In this document: positions 1 through 8,676 of the stretch, piece after piece
How positions within the stretch are numbered: position 1 is the first letter of the stretch
Layout: every line of letters starts with the position of its first letter
Assembly (NCBI GenBank): GCA_020636895.1
Contig: JACJWZ010000001.1
Location: 992,001 to 1,056,000 of the forward strand
DNA length: 64,000 nucleotides
Reading direction: 5' to 3'
DNA from: Thermoleophilales bacterium
GTDB taxonomy: Bacteria; Actinomycetota; Thermoleophilia; Solirubrobacterales; 70-9
Translations under genes and position numbers: made by a program
Notes under the pieces: model-generated
Databases searched by the model: none
Told to the model about the DNA's origin: nothing
The model's input: only the letters and a program-made list of their open reading frames with translations

Positions 1-294
1 GGCGACTTCTCCCCGGACGAGGACGACCTGCTCGAGGACGCGATCCGGATCGTCGTCGAGACCGATTCCGCATCCGTCTCGATGATCCAGCGGCGGCTGC
101 GGGTCGGCTACACGCGGGCCGGGCGGCTCATCGACATGCTCGAGCGGCGCGGGGTGATCTCCGGATTCGAGGGATCGAAGGCGCGGCAGGTGCTGATCGG
201 GCCCGGTGACATCGCCCGCGTCCTCGCCGGCCCCGGCGACGGCGGCGACGGGCCCGAGACCGAGGGCGCCGGCCTCGAGACGGTCGGCGGGTAG
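1..294 (+). CDS. ftsK: DNA translocase FtsK, C-terminal gamma domain (5' truncated)
   Basis: Open reading from the first base of the window to the stop at 294; the rest of the gene lies upstream. The 97 visible residues match the winged-helix gamma domain of FtsK/SpoIIIE, which reads polar KOPS/SRS sequences and directs the septal DNA pump towards dif. The family signature is visible as SVSMIQRRLRVGYTRAGRLI followed by MLERRGVISG and a residue run starting with GSK, as in known FtsK C-termini. A low-complexity Gly/Asp/Glu tail of about 20 residues follows. The next gene is a RodZ-like HTH protein, the usual ftsK neighbour in Actinobacteria. Confidence 0.93.
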   Translation, partial: GDFSPDEDDLLEDAIRIVVETDSASVSMIQRRLRVGYTRAGRLIDMLERRGVISGFEGSKARQVLIGPGDIARVLAGPGDGGDGPETEGAGLETVGG

Positions 295-336
295 TCGCTC
301 GCGGCGCGCTTGCAGGCGTCGCAATACTGAGCGGCG

Positions 337-1110
337 ATGAACGACATCCACCCATCCGGACTGGGGATCGGCGCCGCGCTCAAGGACGCGCGGCGGCGAC
401 AGGACATGGACGTCAAGGAGGCCGAGGAGCGGACGAAGATCCGCGCCAGGTACCTGCGGGCGCTCGAGGCCGAGGACTGGGAGGTGCTTCCCGCCCCCGC
501 CTACGTCCGCGGGTTCCTGCGCACCTACGGCGACATGCTCGATCTCGACGGCGAGATGCTCGCCGACCGCTATCGCCGATTCAGCGAGGACTCGCAGGGA
601 GGCGCTTCCAGCCCGGCCACGGAGCCGTTGCTGCGGGAACGCGCCCGCCCGCCGGGCTCGCGCCCTCCGTCGCGCACGCCGGTGATCCTCGCGATCGCCG
701 CAGGCATCATCATCCTGCTCGTGATCCTGGGCTCCATAGGTGGTGACGACGACGGCGACAAGAGCTCCGGCGACGGTGACAAGGCAGCGCGGAAGCTGCG
801 CCGGGACGATGAGAAGAAGCCGCAGCCGCTGCGGCCGATCGACCTCGTGCTGGAGACGAAGGACTCGATCCAGGTCTGCTTGGTCGGGGGCGCCGACGAG
901 GCCCTGATCGACGCGCAGACGCTCGTCGCCGGGACGGAGGAGAGCTTCTCCGGCTTCAAGCGCTACCGGCTCGATCTGCGTGACGGTGGTGAGGTCCAGC
1001 TCCGGGCCGGTGGCAAGCGGCAGGAGCTGACCGCTGACGGCGACGCCAGCTTCGACGCGGATTCGCGCGGGATCCGCGAGGTCGACTACGCGGGGCCGGA
1101 TTGCCCGTGA
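337..1110 (+). CDS. RodZ-like membrane protein with HTH_25 and DUF4115 domains
   Basis: 257 residues. An N-terminal HTH of the HTH_25/RodZ type (about residues 10-75: IGAALKDARRRQDMDVKEAE, then KIRARYLRALEAEDW, PAYVRGFLRTYG) is followed by one membrane segment (about 112-134) and a C-terminal DUF4115 domain (about 167-255). RodZ couples the MreB cytoskeleton to the cell-wall machinery; the actinobacterial versions are called RodZ-like and their exact role is less clear. The linker is rich in Asp, Gly and Lys. It lies between ftsK and cinA and its stop overlaps the cinA start by 4 bases (GTGA), so the two are translationally coupled. Confidence 0.85.
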   Translation: MNDIHPSGLGIGAALKDARRRQDMDVKEAEERTKIRARYLRALEAEDWEVLPAPAYVRGFLRTYGDMLDLDGEMLADRYRRFSEDSQGGASSPATEPLLRERARPPGSRPPSRTPVILAIAAGIIILLVILGSIGGDDDGDKSSGDGDKAARKLRRDDEKKPQPLRPIDLVLETKDSIQVCLVGGADEALIDAQTLVAGTEESFSGFKRYRLDLRDGGEVQLRAGGKRQELTADGDASFDADSRGIREVDYAGPDCP

Positions 1111-2390
1111 GCGCCCGCGCCGGGATCATCGTCACCGGGACCGAGGTGCTGAGCGGTCGCGTCGCCGACGCGAACGGTCCCTGGGTGTCGGAGCGGCTGA
1201 GCGAGCTCGGCGTCGACGTCGCCCACATGATCTGCGTCGGCGACCGCGCCGACGACATGACGACCGCGCTGAGGTTCCTGGCCGGCAACGGGGTCGATCT
1301 GATCGTCACGACCGGGGGCCTCGGCCCTACAGCCGACGACATGACCGCCGAGCTCGTGGCCGCGTTCGCCGGGCGCGAGATGGTCCTCGACGAGGGGATG
1401 GAGCGGAGGATCTCCGAGATCGTGGCCGAGTTCGCGCGCCGCATGAACTTCGACCCCGCTGGATTGCGCGAGGGGACGCGAAAGCAGGCGATGGTGCCGC
1501 AGGGCTCGATCGCCCTCGACCCCGCGGGCACCGCGCCGGGGCTCGTCGTGGAGACGGAGGCGGGACCGACGGTCGTCGTGCTTCCCGGCCCGCCGCGCGA
1601 GCTGCAGACGATGTGGCCGGCCGCGGTGGCGGCGGAGCCGTTCGCGAGGGTGCTCGAGCGCTCGGACGAGTACGCGATGGCCTCGATGAAGATGTTCGGG
1701 ATCCCGGAGTCGACGCTGGCGAAGAGCCTGCGCGAGATCGAGGAGGGTGGGGTGGACCTCGCCCCGCTCGAGATCACCACCTGCCTGCGCAAGGGCGCCG
1801 AGCTCGAGATCGACGTCCGGTACACGAGGGACGCCGAGCCGCTGCGAGAGGCGCTCTTCGACGGTCTGCGCGAGCGCCATGCCGCGGTCATCTATACGGA
1901 GAGCGGGGAGACGATCGACGAGATCGTCGCCGGACTGCTGCGCGGGCACACGATCGCGACGGGGGAGTCGTGCACGGGCGGCAAGCTGGCGGGGCGCCTC
2001 ACGGACATCCCCGGCTCGTCGGATTACGTGGCCGGCGGTGTCGTCGCCTACTCGAACGAGGCGAAGTCCAGGCTTCTCGGCGTTCCCGCCGACGTCATCG
2101 AGGGGAAGGGGGCGGTCTCCCCGGAGGTGGCGCAGGCGCTGGCCCGGGGCGCGATCGAGCGCTTCGGGGCGGACCTCGGCGTCGGCATCACGGGCGTGGC
2201 CGGACCCGGTGGCGGGACCGAGGAGAAGCCGGTCGGCTTCGTCTGCTTCTGCGTCGCGTCCGCCGACGGGCGTGTGATGGCCCGCGACGTGCAGCTCCCG
2301 GGCAACCGCAGCGACGTCCGCGAGCGCTCCGTCAGCGTCGCGATGCACATGCTGCGCCGCTTCCTGCTCGGTGTCGAGCCGCCGTTCTGA
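1107..2390 (+). CDS. cinA: CinA: competence/damage-inducible protein, NMN deamidase
   Basis: 427 residues from the GTG at 1107, chosen because it overlaps the previous stop as GTGA; a TTG at 1101 would add two residues. The N-terminal MoaB/CinA-type domain (about 1-165) carries GTEVLSGRVADAN, TTGGLGPTADDMT and LPGPPREL. The C-terminal CinA domain (about 265-425) carries ATGESCTGGKLAGRLT, GVVAYSNEAK and GITGVAGPGGGT, which form the nicotinamide-nucleotide amidase pocket. CinA salvages NMN formed by NAD-dependent DNA ligase and often sits beside recA, as here. Both domains look intact. Confidence 0.95.
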   Translation: MSARAGIIVTGTEVLSGRVADANGPWVSERLSELGVDVAHMICVGDRADDMTTALRFLAGNGVDLIVTTGGLGPTADDMTAELVAAFAGREMVLDEGMERRISEIVAEFARRMNFDPAGLREGTRKQAMVPQGSIALDPAGTAPGLVVETEAGPTVVVLPGPPRELQTMWPAAVAAEPFARVLERSDEYAMASMKMFGIPESTLAKSLREIEEGGVDLAPLEITTCLRKGAELEIDVRYTRDAEPLREALFDGLRERHAAVIYTESGETIDEIVAGLLRGHTIATGESCTGGKLAGRLTDIPGSSDYVAGGVVAYSNEAKSRLLGVPADVIEGKGAVSPEVAQALARGAIERFGADLGVGITGVAGPGGGTEEKPVGFVCFCVASADGRVMARDVQLPGNRSDVRERSVSVAMHMLRRFLLGVEPPF

Positions 2391-2497
2391 AGCGGGCGTG
2401 GCACTGAGTGATGGGCGGGCCGGCCGGCCAAGGCGGCTATCGGCCTCGTGCTGACGCGCTACTGTGCATCCGTGGTTGGAGAGCGAGGGGGTAGCTC

Positions 2498-3418
2498 GTG
2501 AATTTCAAGACTGTCCTTGGTTTCGCACTGGTTGTCTGTGTGACCGTGCTCGGCTCAGCGGGGTCAGCCTCGGCAGCCGTCGTCGAGCGCGTCGTTGACG
2601 GGGGCTTCGAGGCGACCACGGGGTGTCAGGGCAGCGACATCAACTCCTGCACCAACCCGAATTGGACCAAGACGGAGTCGGTCCCCACCTACCCACAGGC
2701 GCGGTTCTGCTTGGCGCCGCCGTGCTCCGGAGCGGCTGCCTCGGGCGCAGGCTTCATCAGTCTCGGGCACAACAACCGCAGCAACCCGGGCCATGTGTCA
2801 GAGATCGGGTCGATCTCGCAGCCGGTGGACTTCACCGGCGTGACCACGCTTACGTACAAGCTGACACAGCTGCTTGTCACGGGCTATCCAGGGCCTGTTG
2901 AAGTGCTCGTCGACGGCACCATCGTCGACACGAAGCTCCCCACAGCGCCGGGCTACGGTGCCGGATACAAGGACGTTTCCGTAGATGTAGCCGGCGTCTC
3001 GCCCGGTGTGCACACGCTGACGTTCAGGGTCAATTGCTCCTACCACCCGTCTGACCTCTGCGCTTGGTGGAACATCGACGACGTCTCGGCCCTCGCGACG
3101 GTGGCCGATCCACCCGCGCCGACTGCGCCGGACACGACAATCGAGAAGGGGCCGAAGGGTCGGACGAAGGCCAAGCGGGCGCGGTTCGAGTTCAGCTCCT
3201 TCACGGCTGATGCTACCTTCGAGTGCGCGCTCGACGGCGCCACGTTCGCACCCTGCAGTTCGCCGCACACAGTGAAGGTGGCCAAGGGCAAGCACAGGTT
3301 CCAGGTCCGCGCCGTTGCTTCCGGGCTGACCGACGGGACGCCCGCTTCTTATCGCTGGACGGTCAAGAAGAAGAAGAAGAAGAAGAAGGGCGGCGGGGCG
3401 CACCACGGGAAGGGGTAG
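2498..3418 (+). CDS. Secreted repeat-type protein with polylysine C-terminus
   Basis: 306 residues from GTG, with a purine-rich ribosome site (GAGGGGG) 5-10 bases upstream. There is a clear signal peptide (positively charged start, hydrophobic core, cleavage near ASA-AV at about residue 27). The mature part has a jelly-roll/galactose-binding-like half (about 28-200, containing VVDGGFEATTG and four to six cysteines). An Ig/chitobiase-like module follows (about 205-290: DTTIEKGPKG, FECALDGATFAPCSSPH, FQVRAVA, TPASYRWTV). That module is common in secreted proteins of Thermoleophilia. The end is eight lysines encoded by (AAG)8 and a Gly/His tail. Function unknown; GC is lower than in neighbours. 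It interrupts the usual cinA-recA adjacency. Confidence 0.75.
   Translation: MNFKTVLGFALVVCVTVLGSAGSASAAVVERVVDGGFEATTGCQGSDINSCTNPNWTKTESVPTYPQARFCLAPPCSGAAASGAGFISLGHNNRSNPGHVSEIGSISQPVDFTGVTTLTYKLTQLLVTGYPGPVEVLVDGTIVDTKLPTAPGYGAGYKDVSVDVAGVSPGVHTLTFRVNCSYHPSDLCAWWNIDDVSALATVADPPAPTAPDTTIEKGPKGRTKAKRARFEFSSFTADATFECALDGATFAPCSSPHTVKVAKGKHRFQVRAVASGLTDGTPASYRWTVKKKKKKKKGGGAHHGKG
3365..3388 (+). repeat. (AAG)8 trinucleotide repeat encoding eight lysines
   Basis: Eight perfect AAG units in frame near the 3' end of the secreted-protein gene. Slippage would change the lysine count without breaking the frame. Confidence 0.95.
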
Positions 3419-3528
3419 GCCGCTTTGACGCTTTCCACCGCGTTCGGCTGTACAGAAGGGCCGTCGGCTACGGCTCAGTCTGTCTGCTCAGTTGCCCTCG
3501 TAACCTCCTAGCCCAAGGGAAGAGAGCG

Positions 3529-3576
3529 ATGAGCCGAGGCCATTCGAGCGTTCCGCCTGGAATCGCTTGGCCCTGA
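3529..3576 (+). CDS. Possible 15-codon leader ORF upstream of recA
   Basis: ATG preceded by a purine-rich stretch (GGGAAGAGAG, 2-11 bases upstream) and followed by 15 codons (product begins MSRGHSSVPP and ends AWP) to a TGA. The stop codon lies in the loop of the strong hairpin at 3559-3589. The arrangement resembles a small regulatory or leader ORF, but the peptide is not recognisable and chance is a real alternative in a 460-base non-coding stretch. Confidence 0.25.
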   Translation: MSRGHSSVPPGIAWP

Positions 3577-3589
3577 GCCAGGCGATTCC
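3559..3589 (+). terminator. Strong 13-bp hairpin downstream of the secreted-protein gene
   Basis: GGAATCGCTTGGC pairs with GCCAGGCGATTCC across the 5-base loop CCTGA; 12 Watson-Crick pairs and one G-T. No T-tract follows, so it may be a tailless terminator, an mRNA-stabilising end, or an element of the recA leader. It lies 140 bases after the secreted-protein stop. Confidence 0.5.
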
Positions 3590-3754
3590 CGTCGGTTCGC
3601 GACCTTGCAGCTACGTCGCCCCAATGGGTGAGGCAGGCGCCTACGTGCCGGCGAAACGGCGCACATCTGGCTCTGAATCTGCACATCCGAGCCTAGATCC
3701 TTGACTTCGCGCCGCCTAGATTCGCGCTCGTGATCAAGGCATCGCCACCTGGGG

Positions 3755-3768
3755 CGCACATGTGTTCG
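3755..3768 (+). promoter_or_regulatory. LexA/SOS box upstream of recA
   Basis: CGCACATGTGTTCG matches the Gram-positive/actinobacterial LexA consensus CGAACRNRYGTTYG at 13 of 14 positions; only the third base differs (A to C). It lies 112 bases before the recA start, in the only sizeable gap of the block. No clear -35/-10 pair could be fixed beside it. Confidence 0.75.
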
Positions 3769-3809
3769 TTTCCGCCGATGCGGTGTCTAAGTTGACGGCA
3801 TAGGTCAGA

Positions 3810-3827
3810 GGCCACCGCGTGGTGGCC
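3810..3827 (+). other. Perfect 7-bp hairpin in the recA leader
   Basis: GGCCACC-GCGT-GGTGGCC, a perfect inverted repeat between the SOS box and the recA ribosome site. It would fold in the 5' untranslated region. The wider gap 3419-3879 holds this hairpin, the SOS box, the 13-bp hairpin and a possible mini-ORF; I see no protein gene in it. Confidence 0.6.
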
Positions 3828-3879
3828 ATCGTCCAAGCGACTTGAGAGCCGCGCAGCGGCAGATGAGGTGATGAGAGAC

Positions 3880-5019
3880 ATGGCAGCAGCGAAGCCCACG
3901 CCGATCGAGGCGGGTTCCAAGGAGGCGAAGGCGAAGGACGCGGCGCTGAACGCGGCCGTCGCCCAGATCGAGCGCGAGTTCGGCGCCGGGTCGGTTATGA
4001 AGCTCGGTGGCGACTCGAAGATCGACGTCGAGGCGATCCCGACGGGCGCGCTCTCGCTCGATCTCGCGCTCGGGGTCGGCGGTGTGCCGAAGGGCCGGAT
4101 CGTCGAGATCTTCGGACCGGAGTCGTCCGGCAAGACGACGCTGATCTACCACATCATCGCCCAGTGCCAGGCACGCGGCGGGATCTGCGCGTTCGTCGAC
4201 GCCGAGCATGCGATCGACCCCGTCTACGCGCGCCGGATCGGCGTCGACACCGACGAGCTGCTGGTCTCCCAGCCGGATTACGGCGAGCAGGCGCTCGAGA
4301 TCGTCGACGTGCTGACGCGCTCCGGCGCCGTCGACCTCGTCGCCGTCGACTCGGTCGCGGCGCTGACCCCGAGGGTCGAGCTCGAGGGGCAGATGGGCGA
4401 GGTCCAGGTCGGGCTGCAGGCGCGGCTGATGTCGCAGGCCCTCCGCAAGCTCGCCGGCAACCTGAACCGGGCGAAGACCGTCTGCCTGTTCACGAACCAG
4501 ATCCGCGAGAAGATCGGCGTCAGCTTCGGTAGCCCCGAGACCCAGCCGGGCGGCCGGGCGCTCAAGTTCTACTCGTCGCAGCGACTCGATCTGCGCCGCA
4601 TCGAGACCCTCAAGGAAGGGACCGAGGCGGTCGGCAACCGGGTTCGCGTCAAGGTCGTCAAGAACAAGGTCGCGGCCCCCTTCAGGCAGGCCGAGTTCGA
4701 CGTCGAGTACGGCGCCGGAATCTCCAACGAGAGCTGCCTGCTCGATCTCGGCGTCGACAACGGCGTCGTCACGAAGTCGGGCTCGTTCTTCTCCTACGGG
4801 GAGACGCGCCTCGGGCAGGGCCGCAACAACTCGAAGCAGTTCCTCGCGGACAACCCGGACATGGCTGACGAGATCGAGGCGAAGATCTACGAGGCGCTCG
4901 GTGTCGCCCGGACCAACGGCGGCTCGGCGCGTACCGCGCGCCCCGCGGAGGAGCCGGTGGCCACCGGTGAGGCGGATGCGCCCGCCGCGGGCGCCGAGGA
5001 AGAGGCCGAGGCGGCCTGA
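3880..5019 (+). CDS. recA: Recombinase RecA
   Basis: 379 residues. RecA forms ATP-dependent filaments on single-stranded DNA, exchanges strands and triggers LexA self-cleavage. Walker A is GPESSGKTT and Walker B LVAVDSVAAL; the L2 region FTNQIREKIGVSFGSPETQP is intact, and an acidic Ala/Glu-rich tail follows. I chose the ATG at 3880 because GAGGTG sits 9 bases before it; in-frame GTG 3868 and ATG 3871 lie on or next to that site. No intein is present. It heads recA-thpR-recX and has an SOS box upstream, so damage induction is likely. Confidence 0.97.
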   Translation: MAAAKPTPIEAGSKEAKAKDAALNAAVAQIEREFGAGSVMKLGGDSKIDVEAIPTGALSLDLALGVGGVPKGRIVEIFGPESSGKTTLIYHIIAQCQARGGICAFVDAEHAIDPVYARRIGVDTDELLVSQPDYGEQALEIVDVLTRSGAVDLVAVDSVAALTPRVELEGQMGEVQVGLQARLMSQALRKLAGNLNRAKTVCLFTNQIREKIGVSFGSPETQPGGRALKFYSSQRLDLRRIETLKEGTEAVGNRVRVKVVKNKVAAPFRQAEFDVEYGAGISNESCLLDLGVDNGVVTKSGSFFSYGETRLGQGRNNSKQFLADNPDMADEIEAKIYEALGVARTNGGSARTARPAEEPVATGEADAPAAGAEEEAEAA

Positions 5020-5047
5020 GAAGGCGAGCGACGCGGCGGATCAGCGG

Positions 5048-5632
5048 GTGCGCTGCTTCGTCGCGTTGGTTCCACCCCAAGGGCTGCGAAGCGCCGTGGC
5101 GGGCTGGAGCGGACGAGCGTTCTCGTCGGTCGATGGAGCGCGGGCGGTGCGTTCGGATTCCCTGCACGTGACGTTCGCCTTCCTCGGCGAGATCGACGAG
5201 GAGCGGGCCGAGGTGGCCGGTGAGCTGGTGCGGAGCGTCGAGCCTCGCCGCGTTCGAATGCGGCTGGGGAGCGAGATTCGCGGGCTGCCACGAAAGCGCC
5301 CCCGTGTGCTGGCTCTCGACGAGGTGGGCGGTGAGGTGGGCGGGCTGCAGGCCGACGTCGCCGTGTCGCTGGCGGAGGTCGGGGTGCTCGGTCCCGAGAG
5401 AAGACCGTCGAGAAGGCCGTTCTGGTCGCACATGACCGTCGCCAGGCTGAAGCGGGGTGCACTTGGCGGTCGCTCCGTCGCGAGCTTCATCTCGACCGTG
5501 GCGCCGCCCGACGGCGAGGTGATAGCGACTCACGATGCCGCGGCCTTGACGTTGTTCCGGTCCGAGCTCGGCCGCGGTCCCGCGACGTACACGGCGCTGG
5601 CGACGGTCGAGTTGACGGGTGGTGGTGGCTGA
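5048..5632 (+). CDS. thpR: RNA 2',3'-cyclic phosphodiesterase (2H family)
   Basis: 194 residues from GTG 5048, the first start after the recA stop (28 bases away) that gives the typical beginning MRCFVALVPP. The two HxT motifs of the 2H phosphoesterase fold are present: LHVTFAFLGE near residue 40 and SHMTVARLK near residue 128. The family opens 2',3'-cyclic phosphates on RNA ends; old names are LigT and 2'-5' RNA ligase. It lies between recA and recX and its stop overlaps the recX ATG by one base, so it is in the recA operon. Its link to DNA repair is not established. Confidence 0.88.
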   Translation: MRCFVALVPPQGLRSAVAGWSGRAFSSVDGARAVRSDSLHVTFAFLGEIDEERAEVAGELVRSVEPRRVRMRLGSEIRGLPRKRPRVLALDEVGGEVGGLQADVAVSLAEVGVLGPERRPSRRPFWSHMTVARLKRGALGGRSVASFISTVAPPDGEVIATHDAAALTLFRSELGRGPATYTALATVELTGGGG

Positions 5633-6111
5633 TGGAGCGACCGAGCGAGGGCGAGGAGCGCAGCCGCGAGGCGGCGATGGTCGCTGCCGTCGGGGCACTG
5701 CGAAGGCGGGAGCGGACCGTCGCGGAGATGCACGAGTGGCTCACCGGGCGGGATGTCCGCTCCGACGTGATCGATGCGGTGATCTCCGACCTGACCGAGG
5801 TCGGCGAGCTCGACGATGACCGCTTCGGGCGTGAGTTCGCGCGTGACAAGCGCGAGCTCTCGGGGTGGGGGCCGGAACGGATCGAGGCGGCGCTCGTGGA
5901 CCGTGGCCTGGAGCGCTCCCTGGCCGAGAGCGTCGCGGTGGAGGGTCACGACGAGCAGCTGGAGCGGGCCACTGCGCAGGTCCGCGGCCGCTTCGGCGAG
6001 CTCCGTGATGACGGGGACCGCAACCGGGCGCTGCAGTTCCTGGCGCGGCGGGGCTACGGGTACGAGCTCGCCTACGACGCGGTTCGCCGGGCCGGTCGCG
6101 ACGCCGCCTGA
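5632..6111 (+). CDS. recX: Regulatory protein RecX
   Basis: 159 residues, starting in a TGATG overlap with thpR. RecX binds RecA filaments and limits their activity. The sequence shows tandem three-helix RecX repeats: LRRRERTVAEMHEWL, then VISDLTEVGELDDDRFGREF with ELSGWGPERIEAAL, and a last repeat ending QFLARRGYGYELAYDAVR. Length fits the short actinobacterial type. Position two genes after recA, in the same transcript, supports the call and ensures that the inhibitor is made with RecA. Confidence 0.93.
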   Translation: MERPSEGEERSREAAMVAAVGALRRRERTVAEMHEWLTGRDVRSDVIDAVISDLTEVGELDDDRFGREFARDKRELSGWGPERIEAALVDRGLERSLAESVAVEGHDEQLERATAQVRGRFGELRDDGDRNRALQFLARRGYGYELAYDAVRRAGRDAA

Positions 6112-6427
6112 GGTTCAGGGCCGGTCGCGAGGTTGCACGAGTTGCAGCGGCAACCTGCCCGCTCTACGATCGCCGCAGCGGCAGCGCCGCCTCCGGCTGA
6201 CGTCGGTGACCGAGATTCGAAAATCAAGCTCTTGAACCCGTCCGTATCCACCCATCGCGCCGCCTCCGAGGAGGCTTCCGGCTAGCGGCAGCGACCCATC
6301 GATTCGCGGCTGCAGGAAACCGGCCGCGCTCGGATCAACCGAAGGACGCCGCGGGCCGCGCTCCGCATCCACGCACCGGAAGGCCGGTGCGTGGCAGCAA
6401 GCGCCGGACTACGGAGGGAGCAGGACG
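6112..6427. other. 316-base gap between recX and rny with hairpin-forming leader
   Basis: No protein gene seen. It holds an AGGTTGC/GCAACCT inverted repeat just after recX, a GCCTCC/GGAGGC repeat (6262-6275) and the strong hairpin listed separately at 6369-6394. It probably contains the recX end and the rny promoter, but I could not fix -35/-10 boxes. Confidence 0.5.
6369..6394 (+). other. 11-bp perfect hairpin in the rny leader
   Basis: CCACGCACCGG-AAGG-CCGGTGCGTGG: eleven perfect pairs and a four-base loop, ending 33 bases before the rny start. No T-run follows. It could protect or regulate the rny mRNA. Confidence 0.6.
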
Positions 6428-7909
<1,482 letters not shown>

Positions 7910-8018
7910 CGGCGGGCTGACTGGGGGTGCCCACGGACGCGCCGTTGTGCGACGGTCGTCGCCGCGCCCGACGCGGGCACGACCTTCCCGCACCCGTGGT
8001 CGATAGGATCGCGCCCTC

Positions 8019-8615
8019 ATGGCCGACGCCTTCTACATCGCCGGCGGCGCTCTCGTCGTCATCGCCCTCGTCGTCTCGTTCATCGGGATGCGCAGCGACA
8101 ACTTCCCGTCACCGACGCTCCTGCGAATCGGCATCCCGCTGGTTGCGGCCGTGGTCGTCGTCACCGCGGTCCTTGCGGTCAAGACCTCCAGCGAGGAAGC
8201 CGAGCACCGCGAGCACGAGCAGAACGAGGCGGCGTCCGTCGAGTCGGAGGTCCAGAACGTCGAGAACCAGCAGGTCGGTGTCGACGACGAATCCACCGGG
8301 CAGCCGGCACCATCGTCGGAGAGCCCGGATGCACTCGGCAAGCAGGTGTTCGCCGACCAGGGATGCGCCGGCTGTCATTCCCTCGAAGACGCCAACGCGA
8401 CCGGTCAGATCGGCCCGAACCTCGACGAGGCGCTGGTCGACAAGGACGAGGACTTCATCCGCACGTCGATCGTCGACCCCTCCGACGAGGTGGAGGCCGG
8501 CTTCAGCGACGGGATCATGCCGACGACCTACGGCGATGACATCGCGCCCGACGAGCTCGATGCGCTCGTCGCCTACCTGTACGGCGCCACCCACCCCTCC
8601 GGCAAGAAGAAGTAG
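8019..8615 (+). CDS. Membrane-anchored class I cytochrome c
   Basis: 198 residues. Two membrane segments (about 6-24 and 38-58) are followed by an acidic linker and a small cytochrome c domain. The heme site is CAGCH (about residues 114-118, in a DQGCAGCHSLE context), and a likely axial methionine is in DGIMPTTYG. The heme domain would sit outside the membrane and carry electrons in respiration. CcdA at 41.3 kb and thioredoxin-type proteins elsewhere in the window could serve heme attachment. The end is Lys-rich. It stands alone between rny and miaB. Confidence 0.85.
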   Translation: MADAFYIAGGALVVIALVVSFIGMRSDNFPSPTLLRIGIPLVAAVVVVTAVLAVKTSSEEAEHREHEQNEAASVESEVQNVENQQVGVDDESTGQPAPSSESPDALGKQVFADQGCAGCHSLEDANATGQIGPNLDEALVDKDEDFIRTSIVDPSDEVEAGFSDGIMPTTYGDDIAPDELDALVAYLYGATHPSGKKK

Positions 8616-8676
8616 CCCGGCCACGGCTCTTCGCCCTCCGTCGGCTCTCTCGCCGGCGTCGCTACCCTGATCCGCC

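Noticed and set aside
2391..2497. GGCCGGCCGGCC-type repeats after cinA considered as a terminator
   Set aside because: Low-complexity GC palindrome without a defined stem-loop or T-run.
3701..3722. TTGACT with TAGATT as a recA promoter
   Set aside because: Spacing is 10 bases, too short for a sigma-70 promoter.
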